A DNA stretch of 36,561 nt from Flavimaricola sp. (GTDB lineage: Bacteria; Pseudomonadota; Alphaproteobacteria; Rhodobacterales; Rhodobacteraceae). The notes beneath the pieces were generated by a model. The model did no database searches. It saw only the letters and a program-made list of their open reading frames with translations, and had not been told where the DNA came from. The stretch is from assembly GCA_029255105.1 (NCBI GenBank), contig JAQWWH010000002.1:1-36561 (forward strand), read 5' to 3'. Positions within the stretch are counted from its first letter, which is position 1; each line of letters opens with the position of its first letter. Of the stretch, positions 23,053 to 30,348 are shown in pieces. Both the position numbers and the translations under genes were made by a program.

Positions 23053-24134
23053 GCTCTTACACTTTCTAAACGATCCCAGTCGAAGGCGACCCCATGGCCC
23101 GGGCGTTCGGGGGCGATGGCGTAGCCGTCCTGGATGATCAGAGGCGTTTCGACATAGTTTTCAAGGCCAAACCCATGCGCTTCAAGGTACGAGCGGTTCG
23201 GGCAGGCCGCCAGAAGGTGGACGGTGATGTCATGGGCACCGTGGCTGGTCACCGGCAGGTGGTAGGCCTCGGCCAGATGGGCGATTTTCATAAAGGGGGT
23301 GATACCGCCGCAGTTGGTGACATCGGGTTCGGGAAAGGTCACCCCGCCTTCAATGGCGGTGCGGAAATCCCAAAGGCTGCGCAGGTTCTCACCCGAGGCG
23401 ATGGGAATGCCGCCGTCGCGCAGAATACGCATGTGTCCTGCGGGATCATCGGGGGGGATGGGCTCTTCGAACCAGGTCAGGTCAAAGGGCTGAAACGCCC
23501 TTGCCGCCCGCACCGCCTGATCGACGGTGTATTTCATATTCGCGTCCACCATCAGCGGCATGTCCGGCCCAAAGGTCTCGCGCATGGCGGCGATCTTGGC
23601 CACGTCCTCGGACAGCCGGTCGCGGCCCACCTTCATCTTGATGGCCCGATGGCCGTTGGCGATATTGCCGTGGGTTTGTTCGATCAGCTCGGCCGCGGTC
23701 AGGTCCAGATCAATGCCGCCCGCATAGCACGGCACCTTGGGGTCAAATCCCCCCAGCAGCCGCCAAAGGGGTAAACCGGCCCGCCGGGCCTTGAGGTCCC
23801 AAAGCGCCATGTCGAGGGCGGACAGGGCCAGTACTGTCGGCCCGCCCCGGCCCGCGTAGTGGAACGCCCACCACATGCCTTTCCAGATCGCCTCGATCAG
23901 GTCAGCATCCCGGCCCAGCACGCGGGGGGCCATCTCGCGGCCCAGAATGTCGGCAATCGCCCCGCCGTTGACACCGCAGGTAAAGGTATAACCGACCCCC
24001 TCGGCCCCGTCCGCGTCAGTGACGCGGGCGGTGACCACCTCGAACCCGGACATTGCGCCGTGCATGCTGTCTTCCAGAACCCGCGGCAGCGGGATCAGGT
24101 AATGATCCGCAATGACCCGGTCTATGCGTGCCAT
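23049..24134 (-). CDS. mandelate racemase/muconate lactonizing enzyme family (acid-sugar dehydratase type)
   Basis: This 361-residue enolase-superfamily protein shows the barrel residues expected of the mandelate racemase subgroup: KMK near residue 168 (AIKMKVGRD), metal ligands in MVDANMKY, WFEEPIPP and ASGENL, and a general-base His in TSHGAHDITVHL. Enzymes with this set abstract the proton next to a carboxylate and dehydrate aldonic or aldaric acids, or racemise. It follows dctM after seven bases. A TRAP transporter with such a dehydratase usually means import and dehydration of a sugar acid. I cannot name the exact acid. Confidence 0.88.
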   Translation of the reverse strand: MARIDRVIADHYLIPLPRVLEDSMHGAMSGFEVVTARVTDADGAEGVGYTFTCGVNGGAIADILGREMAPRVLGRDADLIEAIWKGMWWAFHYAGRGGPTVLALSALDMALWDLKARRAGLPLWRLLGGFDPKVPCYAGGIDLDLTAAELIEQTHGNIANGHRAIKMKVGRDRLSEDVAKIAAMRETFGPDMPLMVDANMKYTVDQAVRAARAFQPFDLTWFEEPIPPDDPAGHMRILRDGGIPIASGENLRSLWDFRTAIEGGVTFPEPDVTNCGGITPFMKIAHLAEAYHLPVTSHGAHDITVHLLAACPNRSYLEAHGFGLENYVETPLIIQDGYAIAPERPGHGVAFDWDRLESVRA

Positions 24135-24141
24135 GATACCA

Positions 24142-25737
24142 TCACAGGAACACCGTCACGATGTTCGGCCAGATCAGCAGGGTGGACAAGGCACACAGCT
24201 GCAGAGCGATGAACGGCAGAAACCCCCGGAAGATGTCGGTCAGCGAAATTTCGGGCGGGGCCACGGATTTCAGGTAGAAGGCTGCCGGGCCAAAGGGCGG
24301 CGACAAAAAGCTGACCTGCATGTTCATACAGAACACCACACCGAACCAGATCGGGATGTAGCGGGCGTCGATGCTGCTAAGGAACCCGATCTCTTCGGCG
24401 GGCAGTCGCACCACGATGGGCAGGAACACCGGCATGATCAGAAGAACGATGCCGACCCAGTCCATGAACATGCCCATGATCAGAAAGACCAGCATCATCA
24501 TCAGGATGATCCCCATAGTCGGCAGGTCGGCCCCCACGATCAGGTTGGCCACATAGGTCGGCCCCCCTGCCAGCGTATAGGCGGCAGCAAGGGCGGCGGC
24601 ACCGATGGTCACCCAGATGATGGTGCCGGTAGAGCGCAGGGTCCGGATGAGGCTGTCCCAGACGATGTCAAAGGTCATCTCGCGCCGGATCATGCCAATG
24701 ATGAACACCGCGATGACCCCCATGCCAGCGGCCTCGGTGATGCCGGTGATGCCACCGTAGATGGACCCCAGAACAACGCCGATGACGACGATGGGGGCGA
24801 TCAGGCCCTTGCCCATTTCCCAGCCCTTATTGGACCGCTCGCGACCGACGACGACATAGACAAGGATTGCCGCCAGAACAAAGGTGCCAACGATCCAGGG
24901 AATGTCCGCGACCATGCCAAGTGGGATCGGGTCCTGCCCTTCGCGGATCGCATTGTCCCCCGTCAGGGTAAAGAACAAGGCGCGGGCCAGCAGGAAGCCT
25001 GCAAACCAAAGGGTGAACTTTGAAAGGAAACCAAGGAACATCAGGCTTTTTTCACGGCCCTCAGGCTCACCCGGAACCGGCGGCGGCAAGGGCGCCAGCG
25101 AATGGTTCATCCGGGTGCGGACGATGATGTAAATGATAAAGAAGGATGCCAGCATAAAGCCCGGCAGAAACGACGCGGTGAACAGCGCCTTGATCGAGGT
25201 TTCGGTAACCAGCCCGTAAAAGATCAGCACGATCGAGGGCGGGATCATGGTCCCGAGTGAGCCGGAGGCACAGATGGTGCCGATGGCAAGGTTGCGATCA
25301 TAGCCAAGGCGCAGCATCTGCGGCAGGGCGATCAGGCCCAAAAGGACAACCTCGCCCCCGATGATCCCGGACATGGCGGCCATGATGACGGCCATGATCG
25401 AGGTGACGATGGCGATGCCGCCCCGGGTCCGGCTTAGCCAGACGTTAAGGGACGAATACATGTCGCGGGCGATGCCGGATCGTTCCAGCATCGCGGCCAT
25501 AAAGATAAATAACGGCACCGATATCAGGACGTAGTTCGTCATTTGCCGGTAAACGGCCTGCGCCAGCACCGACAGCGGCCCCCGCCCGAAGTCGCCAAAC
25601 AACAGCGACGGGTCGAACTTCAGCATCAGGGTCACCACCGCCAGAAAGGCCGAGGCAAAGCCAAGCGGCATCCCGATGGCCAACAGGGCGAACATGCCCA
25701 GAAGGATGATCAGGCTAAGGGTTCCGATATCGACCAT
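24142..25737 (-). CDS. TRAP transporter large permease (DctM type)
   Basis: The 531-residue membrane protein has the many helices of the TRAP-T large subunit, with conserved IGMPLGFASAFLAV near the start, GEVVLLGLIALPQMLRLGYD and MGMFMDWVGIVLLIMPVFLPIV. Common DctM proteins are near 430 residues. The extra length is a hydrophilic and partly hydrophobic insert at about residues 213-310, seen in the long-form subfamily. A GTG at 25743 is also open, but AGGAG eight bases before the ATG at 25737 supports the latter. It couples solute import to the sodium gradient with DctQ and DctP. Confidence 0.92.
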   Translation of the reverse strand: MVDIGTLSLIILLGMFALLAIGMPLGFASAFLAVVTLMLKFDPSLLFGDFGRGPLSVLAQAVYRQMTNYVLISVPLFIFMAAMLERSGIARDMYSSLNVWLSRTRGGIAIVTSIMAVIMAAMSGIIGGEVVLLGLIALPQMLRLGYDRNLAIGTICASGSLGTMIPPSIVLIFYGLVTETSIKALFTASFLPGFMLASFFIIYIIVRTRMNHSLAPLPPPVPGEPEGREKSLMFLGFLSKFTLWFAGFLLARALFFTLTGDNAIREGQDPIPLGMVADIPWIVGTFVLAAILVYVVVGRERSNKGWEMGKGLIAPIVVIGVVLGSIYGGITGITEAAGMGVIAVFIIGMIRREMTFDIVWDSLIRTLRSTGTIIWVTIGAAALAAAYTLAGGPTYVANLIVGADLPTMGIILMMMLVFLIMGMFMDWVGIVLLIMPVFLPIVVRLPAEEIGFLSSIDARYIPIWFGVVFCMNMQVSFLSPPFGPAAFYLKSVAPPEISLTDIFRGFLPFIALQLCALSTLLIWPNIVTVFL

Positions 25738-25739
25738 GA

Positions 25740-26549
25740 TCACTTCTCCTCAAGCGTGCGGCGGATGTTCTCAATCTCGCTCTCGTCGATTTCATCCATC
25801 GGCGTGTGCGATTCCGGAGCCTTGTTCCAGTCCGCGATGACGTTGGACACGGCCTGAAGGCAGACCATGACGACGATGATCAGAAGCGCAGGTTTCACGA
25901 TGCCCGGAAGCGGCGGATCCCAGGCGGTGCCAAAGGTTTCCATCCGCATAAAGCGGTTTTCGGCATCGGTGTAGCCGCCCCAGACAAGGGCAAAGGTAAA
26001 GAACACGATCAACAGGACAGACAGGACATCAGAGGCCTTCTGCGCCCAGCGGGGCATCATGTCATAGATGATGTAGATGCGGATGTGACTGCGCTGCTGC
26101 ATGGCGTAAAGTCCGGCCAGCAGGAATACGAAAGACGCGATCCAAAGCGAAAGCTCGTTCGCCCAGAGCGTCGGCTTGGAAAAGACATAGCGCGACACGA
26201 CCTCGTAGAACATGACCAGCACGATAAAGGCGGTCATGATCATGGCCAGTCGGCCCAACACCACGGACACCAGATCAAACACCCCGTCGGGCGGCGTTTC
26301 GATGGCCCCCTTGGTGTCTGACAGGAAAACCGAGGCGAAAATGATTGACAGCGACAAGAGCGCAAGCATCGCCTGAACGATCGGACGCCCGGCGGGGCGG
26401 ATCATTTCGTGCATGCCGTAGGCATCCGCAAAAAATATCCTGTTCACAACAAGATAGACGTAAAGCGCCAGCGTCAGAGCGACAAAGACGATCATAAGTG
26501 TCTTGACCGGCCCTCGCAAACGGCCAAGCCAAAGCGAATTGCTCTGCAT
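25740..26549 (-). CDS. TRAP transporter small permease (DctQ type), long form
   Basis: The protein has 269 residues from the ATG at 26549, which has GGGGAGG six bases upstream. A GTG at 26564 is less likely. About five to six hydrophobic helices are visible. The DctQ domain core is MFYEVVSRYVFSKPTLWANELSLWIASF and AMQQRSHIRI, and two extra helices precede it. Normal DctQ is about 170 residues, so this is the long type that accompanies long DctM proteins. The acidic C-terminus ends in ENIRRTLEEK. It overlaps the dctM start region and forms the small membrane subunit of the importer. Confidence 0.88.
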   Translation of the reverse strand: MQSNSLWLGRLRGPVKTLMIVFVALTLALYVYLVVNRIFFADAYGMHEMIRPAGRPIVQAMLALLSLSIIFASVFLSDTKGAIETPPDGVFDLVSVVLGRLAMIMTAFIVLVMFYEVVSRYVFSKPTLWANELSLWIASFVFLLAGLYAMQQRSHIRIYIIYDMMPRWAQKASDVLSVLLIVFFTFALVWGGYTDAENRFMRMETFGTAWDPPLPGIVKPALLIIVVMVCLQAVSNVIADWNKAPESHTPMDEIDESEIENIRRTLEEK

Positions 26550-26593
26550 CACATGCCTCCCCACATGAAAACCAGACCTCTGATCCGGTTGGA

Positions 26594-26622
26594 AAAGGCG
26601 GGCCCGCTTTGGACCCGCCTTT
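26594..26622 (-). terminator. stem-loop between dctP and dctQ (attenuator or mRNA-stabilising)
   Basis: On the minus strand, AAAGGCGGG pairs perfectly with CCCGCCTTT around an 11-base loop, and the transcript continues with a short run of U. It lies in the 104-base gap after the dctP stop. Such structures give high levels of the binding protein relative to the permeases by partial termination or 3' protection. Confidence 0.7.
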
Positions 26623-26653
26623 GTTTTGGATCAGCCTCTCAGAGGCCCTCCGA

Positions 26654-27670
26654 TCACTCGCCGATCAGACCCAGCTGGGACAGATAAGCTTTGTGGCTGG
26701 CCAGAAGCGCGGCAGCCTCGGGGCTGCGGGTGCCCCAGTCTTCCCAGGCCACCTGAGCGCCAACGCGGAACGCGGCACGGTCTTCGGCGGACCAGTCATG
26801 CAGAGTGACGCCAGCTGCGGTCAGCGCGGCTGCGGCTTCGGCGTTGTTCTTCTCGTTCGCAAGAGCGATCTGGAAGGACAGCTTCTGCCAGGCGGTGTCG
26901 ATGATGCGACGCTGCTGTTCGGTCATGCCTTCCCACACAGCCTGGTTACAGGCGAGGTGGTCGGACGGCATGGAGTGGAAGCCGGGATAGGTCGCATGGC
27001 TGACGATGTCATAGAGACCGAGGCCCACGTTGTTGGCCAGGCCCGATGCGTCGGCGCCGTCGATGATACCGGTTTCAAGAGCGGTAAAGATCTCGGTGAA
27101 GTCCATCACGATAGGCGATGCACCCAGTTCTTCAAAGATCTCGGTCTCCATGCCCGGAGGGGAACGGAACTTCCAGCCAACGAGGTCCTCGGGACCAGCC
27201 AGCGGACGCGAGGAGGCAAAGGATTCCTGGCCATAGATGGCCCAGCCGATCAGCTGCATGCCCTGCGCGTTGTACAGCTCTTGTGCGGCTGCGTAGCCGT
27301 CACCGTAATAGAGCCAGCTGTACTGCTGCCATGGGGTCTCGTAGCCGCCCATGATGTCGCCGACGAACTGGAACGCGGGGTTTTTGCCGGTCTGGTAGGC
27401 ACCGCCGGTGGCGTCGCAATCCAGAATGCCGTTGATGGCCGCGTCAAAGGTTTCGACCGTGGCGACGACCGAAGACGAATAGAACATCTCGATGGCAATC
27501 TCGCCGCCCGACATGGTCTGGACGTCGTCGATAAAGGTGGCAAGCATCTGGCCTGTGGGATGCTCGGTCGCGTAGTGCGTCTGCATCCGAAGGGTCAATT
27601 CCTGCGACAAGGCCGGTCCGGCCACGACCGCTGCTGCGGCAGCTGTCATCAAAGCTGTCTTGAGTTTCAT
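26654..27670 (-). CDS. TRAP transporter substrate-binding protein (DctP type)
   Basis: The protein has 338 residues from the ATG at 27670, with GGAGG seven bases upstream. An Ala-rich signal peptide (residues 1-22, cleavage after ALS) sends it to the periplasm. The DctP fold is recognised by LTLRMQTHYATEHPTGQMLATF, the substrate Arg region GWKFRSPPGMETEIFEELGASP and FTALETGIIDGADASG. It captures a carboxylate ligand and delivers it to the DctQM permease. It is the first gene of a seven-gene operon and has a promoter flanked by two GntR-type operators. The ligand is likely a sugar acid from the context. Confidence 0.92.
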   Translation of the reverse strand: MKLKTALMTAAAAAVVAGPALSQELTLRMQTHYATEHPTGQMLATFIDDVQTMSGGEIAIEMFYSSSVVATVETFDAAINGILDCDATGGAYQTGKNPAFQFVGDIMGGYETPWQQYSWLYYGDGYAAAQELYNAQGMQLIGWAIYGQESFASSRPLAGPEDLVGWKFRSPPGMETEIFEELGASPIVMDFTEIFTALETGIIDGADASGLANNVGLGLYDIVSHATYPGFHSMPSDHLACNQAVWEGMTEQQRRIIDTAWQKLSFQIALANEKNNAEAAAALTAAGVTLHDWSAEDRAAFRVGAQVAWEDWGTRSPEAAALLASHKAYLSQLGLIGE

Positions 27671-27740
27671 TGTAGTTCCTCCCTTGGCGATCTTCGACCA
27701 CCTTTTCGCTTCCACGCGCCCCTCCCAGGACACGCGCTCA

Positions 27741-27754
27741 GATGGTATACCATC
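27741..27754. promoter_or_regulatory. GntR-type operator GATGGTATACCATC
   Basis: This is a perfect 14-bp palindrome just downstream of the predicted dctP -10, at about the transcription start. Binding here would block transcription initiation. Confidence 0.7.
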
Positions 27755-27761
27755 GTGTTTC

Positions 27762-27790
27762 ACGATAGCGAGTGCAACCTCGACAATCAA
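27762..27790 (-). promoter_or_regulatory. predicted dctP operon promoter
   Basis: On the minus strand, TTGATT (27790-27785) and TATCGT (27767-27762) are 17 bases apart. The promoter sits between two GGTATACC palindromes, one upstream of the -35 and one over the start point, which supports its being the regulated promoter. Confidence 0.55.
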
Positions 27791-27797
27791 CGCTTTT

Positions 27798-27808
27798 CGG
27801 TATACCAA
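27798..27808. promoter_or_regulatory. GntR-type operator CGGTATACCAA
   Basis: The core GGTATACC (27799-27806) with near-palindromic AT flanks lies upstream of the predicted dctP -35 and about 65 bases before the divergent gntR start. Its centre is 55 bp from that of the 27741 site, so a dimer-of-dimers could bridge both. Confidence 0.6.
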
Positions 27809-27869
27809 AAATTCTCAAGAGTGCGGATTGCCTATCGGGGACGTCCGCCAAAGGTGGGCCTTTTTTAGG

Positions 27870-28613
27870 ATGACTGAATCCAATCTTGCCGAACAGATCG
27901 CAGCCCAATTGCGGCGCGACATCCTGCGTGGCAAATTGTTGCCCGGCTCGTCTATAAAGGAACGCGATAACGCCGCCGAAATGGGGGTCAGCAGGACCCC
28001 CCTGCGCGAGGCGATTCGCATTCTGGCCACCGAGGGTCTGGTCGAGCTGCGACCCGCCCGTAGCCCCATCGTCTCGCGCCCGTCGATCAAGCAGATCTCG
28101 GACCAGGTCGAGGTGCTTTTGGCGGTTGAAAAGCTGTCGGGCGAACTTGCCTGCGAGCGGGCGACCGACGCCGAGATCGCCGCGATCTCGGCCATCGTGG
28201 ACGAGATGTCGGCAAAGTATCATCTGGTTGATCCCATCGACATGTTCGAGATCGACATGACCTTTCACAGCGCCATTGCCCGCGCCTCTCACAACATCCC
28301 GCTGGCCGAAATCCACGCGACCTTTCTGGCCCGCCTTTGGCGCGCCCGGTTTCTGGCGGCTGTCAAACGCCGCAACCGGGAACGGGTGATCGACCATCAC
28401 ACCCATATCGTTGACGCCCTGAAGGCCCGCGACCCGGACGGCATCCGTGCGGCCATCGGCATTCACCTTGCCCGGCTGGCCGAGGACATCGTCGAGGCGA
28501 TTTCCGAGGAATTCACCACCTCACCCGATTCTGGCCCTGTTTCTGGCCCTGTTTCTGGCCCCATTTCCGGCCCCGACATCCCGGCCAAGGTTGACAACCA
28601 GGCCGCCGAGTAG
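27870..28613 (+). CDS. GntR family transcriptional regulator, FCD type (second)
   Basis: The protein has 247 residues from the ATG at 27870. The frame stays open upstream, but homology begins at TESNLAEQIAAQLRRDILRG. The winged helix has NAAEMGVSRTPLREAIRILATEGL, and the FCD domain has metal-ligand candidates in DMTFHSAIARAS, HHTHIVDALKA and GIHLARLAED. The last 30 residues are an SGPV/SGPI repeat not expected in the family. It is divergent from the TRAP operon and shares a region with two GGTATACC operators, so it is the prime candidate repressor of that operon and of itself. A lysR gene follows after six bases. Confidence 0.88.
   Translation: MTESNLAEQIAAQLRRDILRGKLLPGSSIKERDNAAEMGVSRTPLREAIRILATEGLVELRPARSPIVSRPSIKQISDQVEVLLAVEKLSGELACERATDAEIAAISAIVDEMSAKYHLVDPIDMFEIDMTFHSAIARASHNIPLAEIHATFLARLWRARFLAAVKRRNRERVIDHHTHIVDALKARDPDGIRAAIGIHLARLAEDIVEAISEEFTTSPDSGPVSGPVSGPISGPDIPAKVDNQAAE
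28530..28577 (+). repeat. 12-bp tandem repeat, four copies, at the 3' end of gntR
   Basis: TCTGGCCCTGTT is repeated at 28530 and 28542, with variants TCTGGCCCCATT (28554) and TCCGGCCCCGAC (28566). It is in frame and encodes SGPV, SGPV, SGPI, SGPD at the regulator's C-terminus. Confidence 0.9.
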
Positions 28614-28619
28614 GCCTGC

Positions 28620-29594
28620 ATGTCCCGCGTCCCGAACCTTAACGCCATGCCCTTCTTTGAAGCGGTGGCCCGTCGGGGCGGCGTATCGCGCGCGGCAGAA
28701 GAGCTTTCGGTATCGCCTTCGGCCGTCAGCCAGCAGATCAAGCTTTTGGAACAACAACTTGGCGTCAAGCTGTTTCGCCGCAACGGCCGTCTGCTATCGC
28801 TGACGCTGGAAGGCGAAATGCTGGCCCAGACGGCCGGCACCGCGCTTCGGATGCTGGCCGATGCCCAGGCCAACCTTGGTCGGACCCGCACCGCACACCG
28901 GCTGAACCTGCGGGTCTCGCCCAGCTTTGGCGTCCGCTGGCTCGGCCCCCGGCTTGCGGGTTTTCTGGCCGAGTTTCCAGACTGGGATCTGCGGGTGGAC
29001 GCCGCCCCCGACCCCACCGATTTCAACCGCGAGGTCATGGACCTTGATATCCGCTACGGAACCGGGGACTGGCCGGGTCTTTATGCCCGGCCGCTTGTGC
29101 AGGATCAGGTCCTGCCTTTGGCCAGTCCCGCTTATCTGACCAGCCTGCCCGCCGATGATCCGCTATCCGCGGCCCGGCTCATAGACAGCGCCCGGGCCCT
29201 TTGCCAATGGGACTATTGGTTCTTGCACAATGGCATCGTCACCGGGACAAACCGCAAGACGGTCCTGATGGACCGGTCGTCGATGGCGCTGCAACTGGCC
29301 CTCGACGGGGTCGGCGTGGTGCTGGAATCGCTGGCCCTTGCCAGTGCGGAACTGGCCAGTGGACAATTGGTTCCTGTGACCCCCAACTTGCCGGTGCTGC
29401 AATTCCCGGCCTATTGGGCGCTTTGCCCTGACCGGTTCGTCAAGCGGCGGCCGGTGCGGCTGTTCCTCGATTGGGTGGAGGCGCAGGCAACCAACCACGC
29501 GACCGAGGTCGAGGGCCTACTGACAGCGCACGGCCTGACCACGACCCTGATCGAACCCGGCAGCCGGATTTCCAACCCACCGCTTAATGAATAA
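28620..29594 (+). CDS. LysR family transcriptional regulator
   Basis: The 324-residue protein has the LysR winged helix-turn-helix at residues 8-66 (AMPFFEAVARRGGVSRAAEELSV and AVSQQIKLLEQQLGVKLFRR) and a C-terminal periplasmic-binding-like effector domain, of the GcvA-like group by its VSPSFGVRWLGPRLAGF segment. LysR proteins usually activate with a small-molecule co-inducer. It lies six bases after gntR, so the two regulators are probably co-expressed. The nearest minus-strand targets are the SDR-transketolase operon, whose last gene overlaps its 3' end by 11 bases. No LysR site is proven here. Confidence 0.9.
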   Translation: MSRVPNLNAMPFFEAVARRGGVSRAAEELSVSPSAVSQQIKLLEQQLGVKLFRRNGRLLSLTLEGEMLAQTAGTALRMLADAQANLGRTRTAHRLNLRVSPSFGVRWLGPRLAGFLAEFPDWDLRVDAAPDPTDFNREVMDLDIRYGTGDWPGLYARPLVQDQVLPLASPAYLTSLPADDPLSAARLIDSARALCQWDYWFLHNGIVTGTNRKTVLMDRSSMALQLALDGVGVVLESLALASAELASGQLVPVTPNLPVLQFPAYWALCPDRFVKRRPVRLFLDWVEAQATNHATEVEGLLTAHGLTTTLIEPGSRISNPPLNE

Positions 29595-30339
29595 GGGACC
29601 CGCCGTTCACGTCAACTTCTGACCCGGTCACATAGGCCGACAAGTCAGAGGCCAGGAACAGGCAGCAGCCCGCCACATCGTCCGCCGTTCCGGCCCGCCC
29701 CATGGGGATGCCCGCCAGAACCTCGGCCCGCATGGCGTCGGTCAGTTTGCCAGCCGTGATGTCCGTCGCGATGAACCCGGGACAAATCGCGTTTGACCGG
29801 ATGCCATCCGGGGCCAGTTCCCGCGCCATCGCCTTGGTCAGTCCCAGAATGCCGGCCTTGGCCGCCGAATAATGCGGCCCGCCAAAGATACCGCCCCCCC
29901 GCTGGGCCGAGACGGAGGACATGTTCACGATCGCCCCCTGCCCCCGCTCACGCATATGCGGGATCAGCGCCTGCGACATGTAAAGCGTGCCGCGCAAGTT
30001 CACATCCAGAACCGCGTCGTAGTTTTCCGGGGCGATATCCATCAGCTTGAGCGGCTGGGTGATGCCTGCGTTGTTCACAAGGATGTCGATCTGGCCCATG
30101 GCGGCGATCAGCTCTGCCGCGATAGTGTCGCAGTCGGCCTTCTGGGTCACGTCGCAGACCCGGCCGATATGTCCGGTGCCCGGCAGATCGGCAGCGGCCT
30201 CTGCCGCTTCGTCCGCGTCGAGGTCAAGGATGACGACGCGGGCGCCGTGCTGGGCGAACAGGCGGGCGGTGGCCTTGCCAAGGCCGCGCGGGCTTGCCGC
30301 TCCGGTGATGACGGCGGTCTTGCCCTCAAGCAGTTTCAT
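29584..30339 (-). CDS. short-chain dehydrogenase/reductase (SDR)
   Basis: This 251-residue classical SDR has the cofactor motif TGAASPRGLGKATA, DLDADE after the second strand (Asp favours NAD over NADP), NNAG, and the active-site Ser with YSAAK in HYSAAKAGILG. It ends with TGSEVDVNGGSLIH. It oxidises or reduces a sugar, polyol or sugar acid. It is third in the split-transketolase operon, nine bases after the transketolase C-terminal gene, with an AGGA site overlapping that gene's end. The substrate is unknown. The 3' end overlaps the convergent lysR gene by 11 bases. Confidence 0.9.
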   Translation of the reverse strand: MKLLEGKTAVITGAASPRGLGKATARLFAQHGARVVILDLDADEAAEAAADLPGTGHIGRVCDVTQKADCDTIAAELIAAMGQIDILVNNAGITQPLKLMDIAPENYDAVLDVNLRGTLYMSQALIPHMRERGQGAIVNMSSVSAQRGGGIFGGPHYSAAKAGILGLTKAMARELAPDGIRSNAICPGFIATDITAGKLTDAMRAEVLAGIPMGRAGTADDVAGCCLFLASDLSAYVTGSEVDVNGGSLIH

Positions 30340-30348
30340 GGGGTGTCC

